Below, piece by piece: positions 50,528 to 58,197 of a stretch of DNA of 64,000 nt (positions are counted from its first letter, which is position 1; each line of letters begins with the position of its first letter). The stretch is from Streptomyces tagetis (lineage in GTDB: Bacteria; Actinomycetota; Actinomycetes; Streptomycetales; Streptomycetaceae). The stretch lies in contig NZ_JAGPNL010000009.1 of assembly GCF_018069565.1 (NCBI RefSeq), positions 62,001 to 126,000 of the forward strand, written 5' to 3'. The notes beneath the pieces were generated by a model that ran no database searches, was not told the origin of the DNA, and saw nothing but the letters and a program-made list of their open reading frames with translations. The translations under genes and the position numbers were made by a program.

Positions 50528-51445
50528 ATGCAGAGCCGCTTCCGGAGCGACCGGCGGTTGACCGTCCGAATGGGGGTCACGCTGTTCCTGCTCGGGTTGC
50601 TGTACGTGGGCTTCGTGGCCGCGTTGATCACGCTGCTGAAGTCCTGGGTCCTGGTCGTGGTGATCGTCGCGCTGCTGTTCGGCGCCCAGTACTGGTTCTC
50701 CGACCGGATCGCGCTGTTCGCCATGCACGGCAAGGTCGTCGAGCGGGACGAGTATCCGGAGCTGCACGGGGTCGTCGACCGGCTGGCGGCCATGGCGGAC
50801 ATGCCGAAACCGCTGGTCGCCGTGTCGGCGATGGAGATGCCGAACGCGTTCGCCACGGGACGCAACGCGGACAACGCGGTGGTCTGCGTGACCACCGGCC
50901 TGCTGCGGCGGCTGGAACCGGCCGAGCTGGAGGGCGTGCTGGCGCACGAGTTGTCGCACGTCGCGCACAAGGACGTGGCGGTGATCACCGTCGCCTCCTT
51001 CCTCGGGGTGATCGCGGGGCTCATCGTGCGGTTCGCCTTCTACTCGCAGCTCTTCGGCGGCGGCCGGCGGGACCAGAACACCCTTGTCGTCTTCGCGGCG
51101 ATCATGGGCGTCTCGGCCGCCGTGTACACGATCAGCTTCCTGTTGATCCGGGCCCTGTCCCGGTACCGGGAGCTGGCCGCGGACCGGGCGGCTGCGGTGC
51201 TCACCGGCCGTCCCTCGGCGCTGGCGTCGGCACTCACCAAGGTGTCCGGGGACATCGCCCGCATCCCGACGAAGGACCTGCGGACGGCGCAGGCGTTCAA
51301 CGCGTTCTACTTCACGCCGGCCTTCGGCTCCGACCCCGGTCTGGGCAAGATCTTCGCCACCCACCCGAGCCTGGAGCAGCGGCTCGACCAGCTCGGCCGG
51401 ATCTCGGCGGAGCTGGACGAGGCCGCGGCGCCCGGGAAGGCGTGA
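50528..51445 (+). CDS. htpX: M48 family zinc metalloprotease HtpX
   Basis: 305 residues. HtpX cleaves misfolded membrane proteins at the cytoplasmic face. N-terminal hairpin of two membrane helices (about 14-33 and 38-55), the zinc motif HELSH with His140, Glu141 and His144 (in GVLAHELSHVAHKDV), two further helices and the third ligand Glu in LSRYRELAADRAAA. ATG start at 50528. pspAB begins 4 bp after its stop, an arrangement found in actinobacteria, so the two probably act together in membrane stress. Confidence 0.94.
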   Translation: MQSRFRSDRRLTVRMGVTLFLLGLLYVGFVAALITLLKSWVLVVVIVALLFGAQYWFSDRIALFAMHGKVVERDEYPELHGVVDRLAAMADMPKPLVAVSAMEMPNAFATGRNADNAVVCVTTGLLRRLEPAELEGVLAHELSHVAHKDVAVITVASFLGVIAGLIVRFAFYSQLFGGGRRDQNTLVVFAAIMGVSAAVYTISFLLIRALSRYRELAADRAAAVLTGRPSALASALTKVSGDIARIPTKDLRTAQAFNAFYFTPAFGSDPGLGKIFATHPSLEQRLDQLGRISAELDEAAAPGKA

Positions 51446-51448
51446 CGC

Positions 51449-52027
51449 ATGGGCCTGCTGGACATCCTGCTCGGCCGTACGAAACCCGTCGCACCCGACC
51501 TGGACCGCCTCTTCGCGCTGCCCTCCGCGGCGGTGACCCTGGAGGCGGCGGCCGGTTTCAGGCCGACCGGGCAGGGCGCGGTCTGCTTCGCCACCGTCGA
51601 GGGCTCGGCCTTCGACGAGACCCACCGCGAGGTCCGCGCCCTGCTCGACGCGGACGCCGGGCGGACCCCGGTGGAGCTGAGCCGCGACGAGTACGGCTAC
51701 TCGTGGCTCGTCTCGCGCCGCTCCCCCGACGATCTCCCGTTGCTCGTGAACGACCTCCACGCGGTCAACAGCTCCATGGAGGCCAACGGCTTCGGCCCCC
51801 AGTTGCTCTGCTCGCTCGCCGGTTTCCAGGACGGCGAGGGGCGGCGGCTGGCGCTGGTCTACCTCTACAAGCGCGGCACCTTCTACCCCTTCGCCCCGCT
51901 GCCCGGCGCCAGGGAGCGCCGGGACAACGCGCTGGAGCTGCGGATCAGGGCCGTGCTCGCCGACGACCTCACGGTCGAGCAGGACCTCGGGCGCTGGTTC
52001 CCCGTGTGGGGTGCGCCCGGACTGTGA
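51449..52027 (+). CDS. pspAB: PspA-associated protein PspAB
   Basis: 192 residues, starting MGLLDILLGRTKPVAPD, the known opening of the actinobacterial PspAB family. It is a soluble alpha/beta protein with conserved FCFATVEG-like and ELSRDEYGYSWLV segments. The start at 51449 is 4 bp from the htpX stop, which indicates a two-gene operon. The family is linked with the PspA-HtpX system, although the mechanism is not known. pspA-pspAA lie 33 kb away, so the system is split between two loci. Confidence 0.9.
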   Translation: MGLLDILLGRTKPVAPDLDRLFALPSAAVTLEAAAGFRPTGQGAVCFATVEGSAFDETHREVRALLDADAGRTPVELSRDEYGYSWLVSRRSPDDLPLLVNDLHAVNSSMEANGFGPQLLCSLAGFQDGEGRRLALVYLYKRGTFYPFAPLPGARERRDNALELRIRAVLADDLTVEQDLGRWFPVWGAPGL

Positions 52028-52140
52028 CCGTGAGGGCGGCGGGCAGGTCCGGGCCGGCTCCGCTCCGGGTCAGGCCCCCGCCCCCGGGGGCCAGGGCGCG
52101 GGTGTGGCGGCGCCGGGTGCGCGGGCCCCGGCGCCGTGGG

Positions 52141-52455
52141 TCACCGCGCGGAGTGCAGGAGCGCCCGCACCATGCGGCAGGTGCTCGCCGACGGCGGGTG
52201 GACGCCGACGGTGCGCGCGGTCTCCCGTATCGTCTCGTCGCCGGCCCGCTCCGGCACGTAGACGCCGGTGTCGAGCAGGGCTATGGCGAGCCGCATCGCC
52301 TTGAGCCGGCGGTTGTGCGCCACGTACCAGGCGCGGGGGCGGCCGGGGGGCAGGGGGTGCTTCGCCACGGGGGCGTACGGCAGGTCGAGCGGGACGGGAC
52401 GCCGGGCGGTGGACTGGGTGGGCAGCGGCTTCGGCTTCAGGGCGGCAGCGGTCAC
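52141..52455 (-). CDS. small hypothetical protein
   Basis: 104 residues, basic. The GTG at 52455 is favoured because AGGAGG on the coding strand (52462-52467) ends 6 nt before it, whereas the ATG at 52461 would be 0 nt away. N-terminal half is Pro-rich (PVTAAALKPKPLPTQSTARR style); the second half, AWYVAHNRRLKAMRLAIALL and VYVPERAGDETIRETARTVG, looks helical with a loose helix-turn-helix feel. No other motif. Its start region diverges from the ArsC-like gene. Confidence 0.7.
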   Translation of the reverse strand: MTAAALKPKPLPTQSTARRPVPLDLPYAPVAKHPLPPGRPRAWYVAHNRRLKAMRLAIALLDTGVYVPERAGDETIRETARTVGVHPPSASTCRMVRALLHSAR

Positions 52456-52733
52456 GGGCATCCTCCTGACGCGGTCGGGGCGCCGTCCGGACACCCCGGC
52501 GACACCCTCGAACACTGCGTCCATTCTACCGTCGGGCACCGACATCCGGGGAGCCTGTGGACAACCGAACGTCCAGGTCAGGCCATACGCGGGGGCGATG
52601 TCACCGCCGGTTCGCGCGAGGCGCGTGAGGCGCCGATATTCGAACAGAGGGGGCGCGTGACGGGGGTGCGCGGCGGGGTGCGGTCAGGGCCGGGGGGCCG
52701 CTTCCGGCGCCGGGCCCGGCTACCGTGTGCGGT

Positions 52734-53093
52734 ATGGAGATCTGGATCAATCCGGCCTGTTCGAAGTGCCGCAGCGCGATCGGTCTGCTGGACGACGCGG
52801 GCGCCGAGTACACCGTCCGCCGGTACCTGGAGGACGTGCCGAGCGAGGACGAGATCCGCGACGTGCTCGGCCGGCTCGGTCTGGAGCCCTGGGACATCAC
52901 CCGCACCCAGGAGGCCGCCGCGAAGGACCTGGGCGTCAGGGAGTGGCCGCGGGACGACTCCGCGCGCGAGCGCTGGATCGCCGCGCTCGCCGCGCACCCG
53001 AAGCTGATCCAGCGGCCGATCATCACCGCCGACGACGGGACGGCCGTGGTCGGCCGCACCGACGAGGCCGTCCGCGACGCCCTCTCCCGGTAG
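52734..53093 (+). CDS. ArsC/Spx-family thioredoxin-fold protein
   Basis: 119 residues, usual length for the ArsC family. The N-terminal redox motif is NPACSKCRS with Cys9 and Cys12 (CxxC as in Spx and YffB-like proteins rather than the CxxS/R of ArsC). The rest has the ArsC pattern LEDVPSEDEIRDVLGRLGLE, and LIQRPIITADDG with the Arg-Pro-cis loop. ATG at 52734. Arsenate reduction or thiol-redox control are both possible; no ars genes are near. It follows a 278-bp divergent gap. Confidence 0.87.
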   Translation: MEIWINPACSKCRSAIGLLDDAGAEYTVRRYLEDVPSEDEIRDVLGRLGLEPWDITRTQEAAAKDLGVREWPRDDSARERWIAALAAHPKLIQRPIITADDGTAVVGRTDEAVRDALSR

Positions 53094-53235
53094 AGGACCC
53101 GCGCCGGAAGCCTGTGGCGTGGGGACCCCGGCCCGTCGGCACGGCGCGGGCGGGCCGTGCGCGGGGTGCCCCGCGGGGGCGGTCTGTGCCGCGCGCCGCG
53201 ACTCAGAGTGGCCCACGCTGTTACTCTGCGCCGCG

Positions 53236-54030
53236 ATGAGCCACGACGATCAGGGCGGGCGGGGCCGGCCGCCGGGTCCCGGCGCCGCCGGCGCGGCCGT
53301 GCCGCGCCGCCGCCGGCGTACCCGGGTCGTGCTGGCCGTGACGGCGGGCGGCGTCCTCGCCGCGGCCGTCGCCGTCGACGCCCCACCGCCCTCCGGCCCC
53401 GGCGGGGACCCGCCGCCCGCCGCCTCCCGGACGACCGCCGGGACGAGCACGCCCTCCGTCGCCCTGCCGGGGACCGCCGACGGCAGGCCGCCCCTGCCCG
53501 CGGTCCGGCCGGAACGCGCCTTCCCCGCGACGGCCGTGCGGCTGCCCGACGGCTCCCGGTACAAGCGCCTCGACCTGGTGACCACCGCCGACTGCTCCCA
53601 CCCGATGGGGCCCGGAGCCCTCGCCGGGCGGGACGAGGGCTGCCGGCGGCTCACCGCCGCCCTGTTCACCGACGCCGAGCGGCGTTCGCGCGTGACGGTG
53701 ACCGTGGTCAGCTTCCGGCGGGCCGAGGACGCCTCGGCGCTCTGCGCGGCCCTCACCGGGTCCGCGGCCGGCCGCCGCGCCGTCCCGCTCGACCCGCCGC
53801 CCGGGAGCGGGCTGCCCCCGGCCCCGCCCGGCGCCCCGGCCGTCCGGCGCCATCTGCCCGCCGCCCGCTCGGTGGTCCTCGCCGACGGCCGGTGGGCCGA
53901 CGGCGGCACGGCCGGCGCCGAGGCCCTGACCCGGCAGACGGAGGGGCTGGCGCGGTACGCGCGCGACAACGTGGTGGCGTACGAGGGGGGCGGCGCCGGT
54001 CCCGTCCGGGAGTGTTCCGCCCCGGAGTGA
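53236..54030 (+). CDS. membrane-anchored hypothetical protein
   Basis: 264 residues. A basic and Pro-rich N-terminus ends in a short hydrophobic segment (VVLAVTAGGVLAAAVAVDAP), then an extracytoplasmic region with Pro/Thr/Gly-rich spacer and Cys residues at TADCSHP, EGCRRL, ALCAAL and RECSAPE that may form disulfides. The region VTVTVVSFRRAEDASALCAA is the most ordered. No family was recognised. The ATG at 53236 is preferred; a long upstream in-frame stretch is likely noncoding. Codon use is ordinary. Confidence 0.7.
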   Translation: MSHDDQGGRGRPPGPGAAGAAVPRRRRRTRVVLAVTAGGVLAAAVAVDAPPPSGPGGDPPPAASRTTAGTSTPSVALPGTADGRPPLPAVRPERAFPATAVRLPDGSRYKRLDLVTTADCSHPMGPGALAGRDEGCRRLTAALFTDAERRSRVTVTVVSFRRAEDASALCAALTGSAAGRRAVPLDPPPGSGLPPAPPGAPAVRRHLPAARSVVLADGRWADGGTAGAEALTRQTEGLARYARDNVVAYEGGGAGPVRECSAPE

Positions 54031-54144
54031 CCGACGGCCGACCCCTGTGGCGTACGTCACGTCGGCCGATCCCCCGGCCCCTGAGCAACCCTGTTCGGCA
54101 TCTCGTACATAGCGGCGTACCCCCCTACCTTTCAGGAGCCGCGC

Positions 54145-54861
54145 ATGTCGCGCAGGAGAACTCTCGGCACGAAGAAGACGATCGCACTGCTGGTCGGTGC
54201 GGCGACGGTGGCGGGCGGTGGGGCCTTCGTGATGGCGAACGCCTCCAACGCCCAGACCACCGCCGGCGCGCAGACGAAGTCCGCCCAGGACTCGACCGTC
54301 TGCCAGGGCCTGGCCACCGCGCTCGGCAACAACCAGCGGTTCATCGCGGACCAGCGGGCCGCGCCCGACGCGCAGTCGGACGCGCGGATCGCCAACCGCG
54401 AGGCCGTCATCGAGGAGATCAAGCGCAAGCAGGAGGCGTCCGGGTGCGCGGTGGGGGAGTCGGCTCAGGACTCCCAGGCCGGGCAGCCGTCGCAGGGCGG
54501 GGGCCAGGAGGCCGGGCAGGGAGCCGGGCAGGCGGCCGGTGAGAACGCCGGGCAGGGCGGCGCGGACCAGGCCGCCGGGCAGGACGCCGGACAGGCCGGT
54601 GCCGGGCAGGCGGGACAGCAGGTCTGCAACGGCTCCACCGTCACCCTCTCCGGCGAGGGCGGCGCCCCGGCCGCGTCCAGCAACCAGTTCCCGGCGGGGA
54701 CGAAGCTGCGGGTCACCAACCTGGACAACAACAAGTCCACGACGGTCGAGGTCACCTCGGTCTCGGGAAGCTGCGTCCTGCTCAACGACTCGGCCTTCGA
54801 ACTCGTCCGCGAGCCGGGCAAGTTCCTGATCCGGCGGGCCGTGATCGAAAAGGTGGGATGA
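54145..54861 (+). CDS. secreted protein with Gly/Gln linker and C-terminal beta domain
   Basis: 238 residues. The N-terminal signal (RTLGTKKTIALLVGAATVAG) is followed by Cys-bounded helices (TVCQGLATALGNNQRFIADQ to KQEASGC), a 60-residue Gly/Gln/Ala-rich linker (GQGAGQAAGENAGQGG-like), and a C-terminal domain of about 80 residues with CNGSTVTLSGEGG, FPAGTKLRVTNL and VTSVSGSCVLL. The last part resembles a double-psi beta-barrel/expansin-like fold with a Cys pair. The same architecture occurs in the DUF1996 protein at 58.2 kb. ATG at 54145. Likely exported to the wall or medium. Confidence 0.82.
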   Translation: MSRRRTLGTKKTIALLVGAATVAGGGAFVMANASNAQTTAGAQTKSAQDSTVCQGLATALGNNQRFIADQRAAPDAQSDARIANREAVIEEIKRKQEASGCAVGESAQDSQAGQPSQGGGQEAGQGAGQAAGENAGQGGADQAAGQDAGQAGAGQAGQQVCNGSTVTLSGEGGAPAASSNQFPAGTKLRVTNLDNNKSTTVEVTSVSGSCVLLNDSAFELVREPGKFLIRRAVIEKVG

Positions 54862-55068
54862 GGCACCGCCCCTCCCCGGGCCGGCTCCCCGGACCGGCGG
54901 GGCGGCACAGCGCACGGCCGGGTACACCGCCTGGCCCGGCGGGCATCGCCCGCGGGGCCGAGGAGGAACAGGCGGCGCACCCGGCCGTGTCCGCGCCCGC
55001 GGGCACAGAGCCCCGCGGGCGGCCCGGCCCGGGAGACGGGCGGGACGACGGTCGGAGGACCACGGCTC

Positions 55069-55659
55069 ATGCTCATGCACGGTCAGGACCCCGGTGAGCG
55101 GGACAGACGGGACAGAGACGACCAGCGGGACCAGCGGGACGCGCCGGACGGGCGGGACGGTCCCGGGGCCGGTCCGCTTCCTGGTCCCGGCCCTGATCCC
55201 GGTCCCCGCCCCGCCGCCGGTCCCGAGATCGTCCGGCTGCTGCGCGCCGTGGCCGCGGGGCTGTCGGCCCACGGCGCGCGGTTCGCGCAGCGCAACGGCA
55301 TGCACCCCACCGACGTCCGCGCCGTGACCGCGCTCCTCGACGCCTCCGGCGCGGGCGAGGAACTGACCGCCGGGCGGCTCGGCGCGGCGCTCGGGCTGAA
55401 CTCCGCCGGGACGACCGCGCTGGTGGACCGGCTGGAACGGGCCGGGCACGCGCGCCGGGTCCGCGGCCGGCGGGACCGGCGTCACGTCGTCGTCCGGGTC
55501 GAGGACCGCGCGGTCGGCCTGGTCGGGCCCCACACCGGCCGGCTCGCCGACCGCGCGACGGCCCTCCTGCGCGACTACGACGAGCGTGAACTCGCCGCGG
55601 TCCACCGCTTCCTGACCGGCATGCGCGACGCGGCCCACGCGACCGACACGGACGCGTGA
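55069..55659 (+). CDS. MarR-family transcriptional regulator
   Basis: 196 residues. A long acidic/Arg-rich, Pro/Gly-rich N-terminal extension (about 50 residues) precedes a MarR winged helix: VRAVTALLDASGAGEELTAG, LGLNSAGTTALVDRLERAGH and the beta-wing VRGRRDRRHVVVRVE. C-terminal helices for dimerisation follow. ATG at 55069 after GGAGG (ATG also at 55075). No target or ligand is evident; the secreted-protein gene upstream and repeat region downstream are nearest neighbours. Confidence 0.88.
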   Translation: MLMHGQDPGERDRRDRDDQRDQRDAPDGRDGPGAGPLPGPGPDPGPRPAAGPEIVRLLRAVAAGLSAHGARFAQRNGMHPTDVRAVTALLDASGAGEELTAGRLGAALGLNSAGTTALVDRLERAGHARRVRGRRDRRHVVVRVEDRAVGLVGPHTGRLADRATALLRDYDERELAAVHRFLTGMRDAAHATDTDA

Positions 55660-55951
55660 GGAGGGGCGGGACCGGACACGCCGCGGGCGGTACGCAAGCG
55701 CCGTACGGACACCCGACACGCCGCACCCGCACCCGCTACCCGCACCCGGCCCTCCCCCACCCGGGCACCTGACACGCCCGGCCCCACCCCACCGGCACCG
55801 CGCCCGTGCGCCCGACACGCCCGGCCCGGCGCGTCCCCGCGCGAAGTGCCGGCACGCCCCCGCCGCCCACCCCCTGATCCACGCCGTCCGGCGTGTCCAC
55901 GCACCGGGCGCGGTCTGCTCTTGTCGGCCGGGGTCTGCTTCAATAGGGCTC
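55660..55951. repeat. CGACACGCC repeat region, leader of the Cys-Cys ORF
   Basis: 292 bp without a protein gene. CGACACGCC-like units (GACACGCCG or GACACGCCCGG) occur at about 55674, 55714, 55770 and 55813 with Pro-codon-like CCCGCACCCG spacers. It is the reverse complement of the CGTGTCGCGG family at 37.2 kb. The last 60 bp before 55952 may hold the promoter of the small ORF. Confidence 0.55.
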
Positions 55952-56074
55952 ATGGTCGGCTTCCGGAAGTACGCGGCGACAGGTCACCAGGACCTGGAGC
56001 CCTTCTGGCCTTCCCGTCAGCACCACGACTTCGACCGGGTGTGTTGCCGCGCGACGATCGCGCCGGCCCGCTAG
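55952..56074 (+). CDS. Cys-Cys leader-peptide-like small ORF
   Basis: A 40-codon ORF, ATG at 55952, stop TAG at 56072-56074. It ends with HHDFDRVCCRATIAPAR; the H-x-D-x-x-R-V pattern and paired Cys codons resemble the small leader peptides in actinobacteria that come before cysteine or sulfur genes and act as translation-coupled attenuators. The winged-helix gene starts 122 bp downstream. It is too short for standard callers, and the ribosome site (TAGGGCTC) is weak. Inference: Cys-sensing attenuator of the regulator; no clear attenuator hairpin was seen. Confidence 0.5.
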   Translation: MVGFRKYAATGHQDLEPFWPSRQHHDFDRVCCRATIAPAR

Positions 56075-56196
56075 AGCGCCGTACACCCCGGCCCCCGGCC
56101 AGCGCGCACGACGTACGTCCCCGCGACGCGCCCGACCACGATCCCGTGGCCGTCGCCCCTCCCGACGAACCTCTCGCGCGAAAGAGCTGACGTCCC

Positions 56197-56868
56197 ATGG
56201 CGACCATCCGTCCCCTGTCCCCCGTTCCCCTGGGCCCCGACTCCACCTCCACGCGCCCCGAGCACCCCTCGGGCCGCTCCGCCTCCTCCCCCACCGCCGC
56301 ACCCGCCGGCGGCCCCCGGCACCGGCTGCGCGCCGTCGACCGCGACGACACGCAGTGGCCCCCGCCACGCCCCGGCGTCCCCGAGGCCCTGGGCAACGTG
56401 ACCGACCTCCTGCCGCCGGGCGCGACCTGGCTGCCCGCGCCCCCGCACGCGCTGCCCGCCCTGCCCGGCCGGCCGCCGATGGTGGGCTACCTCGTGCTGG
56501 TCCCGGCCGACCAGCAGCCGCCCCTGCCGCCGGTGGCCGTCTCCGGCCGTCCCGAGAAGGGCTCGCCGGGCGGCGACCCCCTGGTACGGATCGACGCCGC
56601 GCGGCGCACCGCCTCCGTGGACGGGCGCGAACTCGACCTGACGTACCTGGAGTTCGAGCTGCTGGCCCATCTGGTGGCGCACCCGCACCGGGTGCACACG
56701 CGCGACCATCTGGTGACCACCGTGTGGGGCTACGGGCACGTGGGCGACGGCCGCACCGTCGACGTGCACATCGCCCGGCTGCGCCGCAAGCTGGGCGCCG
56801 AGCACCGGCGGACCATCCAGACGGTGCGCCGGGTCGGCTACAAGTACGCCCCGCCGGCCGGTCGCTGA
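56197..56868 (+). CDS. orphan winged-helix (OmpR/PhoB-type) transcriptional regulator
   Basis: 223 residues. There is no receiver domain: the N-terminal 120 residues are Pro/Ala-rich and without the Asp/Lys phosphorylation motifs. The C-terminal Trans_reg_C domain is intact: ELDLTYLEFELLAHLVAHPH, VHTRDHLVTTVWGYG, GRTVDVHIARLRRKLGAEH and VRRVGYKYAPPAGR. Phosphorylation-independent regulation is expected. ATG at 56197. The upstream 40-codon Cys-Cys ORF suggests control by cysteine or sulfur supply. No target is known. Confidence 0.85.
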   Translation: MATIRPLSPVPLGPDSTSTRPEHPSGRSASSPTAAPAGGPRHRLRAVDRDDTQWPPPRPGVPEALGNVTDLLPPGATWLPAPPHALPALPGRPPMVGYLVLVPADQQPPLPPVAVSGRPEKGSPGGDPLVRIDAARRTASVDGRELDLTYLEFELLAHLVAHPHRVHTRDHLVTTVWGYGHVGDGRTVDVHIARLRRKLGAEHRRTIQTVRRVGYKYAPPAGR

Positions 56869-56977
56869 GCCCTGCCCCGGCCGGAGCCGGCCGCCGGCCC
56901 CTCCCCGCCCGGGGCGGGCCTCTGCGCCGACGGCGGAATCCCGTGCCGCCGGCCGCCGTGCCGGGCACAGTGACCGC

Positions 56978-57994
56978 ATGAGACTACTGGTGCTGGGCGG
57001 GACGGAGTTCGCGGGACGGGCCGTGGTGGAGGCGGCGCTCGCACGAGGCTGGGAGGTCACCGCCCTGAACCGGGGACGGCACGCGCCGCCGCCCGGGACG
57101 CGTGCGCTGCGCGGCGACCGGACGGCCGACGGCGGTCTCGACGCGCTCGCCGAGGGCACCTGGGACGCCGTCGTCGACACCTGGTCGGCGGCGCCCCGCG
57201 CGGTGCGGGACGCGGCGCGGCTGCTGCGGGACCGCGCCGGCCGGTACGTGTACGTGTCGAGCCGCTCGGTGTACGCGTGGCCCCCGGCCCCCGGGGACAC
57301 GGAGGACGCGCCGCTCGTCGAGGGCGCCGCACCGGACGCGGGGCGGACCGACTACGCCCGGGACAAGCGGGGCGCCGAGCTGGCCGTCCTGGACGCCTTC
57401 GGCGCGGACCGCTCGGTGCTCGTCCGGGCCGGGCTGATCCTCGGCCCGTACGAGAACATCGGGCGGCTGCCGTGGTGGCTGAACCGGATGGCGCGGGGCG
57501 GCCCGGTGCTCGCGCCGGGGCCGCGGGACCTGCCGCTCCAGTACGTCGACGTGCGCGACCTCGCCGAGTGGGTGCTCGGCGCGGCGGAGCGGGGGCTGAG
57601 CGGTCCGTACGACGTCGTCTCACCGCGGGGGCACACCACCATGGGCGCGCTGCTCGACGCCTGCGCCGAGGTCACCGGGGGTGGTGCCGAACCGCGGTGG
57701 ACCGACCCCGACGTGGTGCTCGCCGCGGGCATCGAGCCGTGGACGCAGCTCCCGGTGTGGGCGCCGCCGGGCAGCGAACTGCACGGCGCCCTGCACTGCT
57801 CCGACGTCTCCCGCGCCCTGTCCACGGGGCTGCGCTGCCGCCCGGTGGCCGAGACCGTGCGCGACACCTGGCGGTGGCTGTGCGCCGTCGGCGGCACGCC
57901 GCCGCAGCGCCCGGACCGGCCCGCGGTGGGGCTGGACCCGGTGACGGAGGCGAGGGCGCTGGCCACGGCCCCGCAGGGGCCCGGCACGCGCTGA
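56978..57994 (+). CDS. NAD-dependent epimerase/dehydratase (extended SDR)
   Basis: 338 residues. The Rossmann motif LVLGGTEFAGRAVVEAALAR and the downstream substrate/active-site region (YVYVSSRSVYAWP; DYARDKRGAELAV, the YxxxK-like pattern) fit an extended SDR acting on nucleotide sugars or similar substrates. C-terminal region (GPYDVVSPRGHTTMGALLDA) is as in the epimerase family. ATG at 56978, 109 bp after the winged-helix gene on the same strand. Reaction and substrate unknown. Confidence 0.88.
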   Translation: MRLLVLGGTEFAGRAVVEAALARGWEVTALNRGRHAPPPGTRALRGDRTADGGLDALAEGTWDAVVDTWSAAPRAVRDAARLLRDRAGRYVYVSSRSVYAWPPAPGDTEDAPLVEGAAPDAGRTDYARDKRGAELAVLDAFGADRSVLVRAGLILGPYENIGRLPWWLNRMARGGPVLAPGPRDLPLQYVDVRDLAEWVLGAAERGLSGPYDVVSPRGHTTMGALLDACAEVTGGGAEPRWTDPDVVLAAGIEPWTQLPVWAPPGSELHGALHCSDVSRALSTGLRCRPVAETVRDTWRWLCAVGGTPPQRPDRPAVGLDPVTEARALATAPQGPGTR

Positions 57995-58197
57995 CGGGTC
58001 CGCCCCCTCGTCCCTCACCCCGGGTGAACCGGCGGCAACTCCTGGTGTTCCAGCGTCTGTTGAGACCCGTGTCACCCAGGGAGTCACCGGAAATTCCCGG
58101 GGCGGCTGAACACCTCGCGGGCGCTCTCCGTATGGATGGGCGCCGCTTCACTCCTGTCGGGCGCCTCGATGCCCCGCAAGGAAGTCAGAGGAGTTCC

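Noticed and set aside
54858..55097. 79-codon ORF overlapping the stop of the secreted-protein gene.
   Set aside because: Arg/Gly/Pro-rich with no ribosome site, no domain, and it runs into the MarR gene start in another frame. Probably a chance frame.
55679..55920. Possible short ORFs in the GACACGCC repeat region.
   Set aside because: Pro/Arg/His-rich frames driven by the repeats, with no start site or conserved pattern. Only the Cys-Cys ORF at 55952 stands out.
57277..58197. Open frame extending the DUF1996 protein upstream by 307 codons.
   Set aside because: It is the frame shadow of the SDR gene; the ATG at 58198 has a good ribosome site and an immediate signal peptide.
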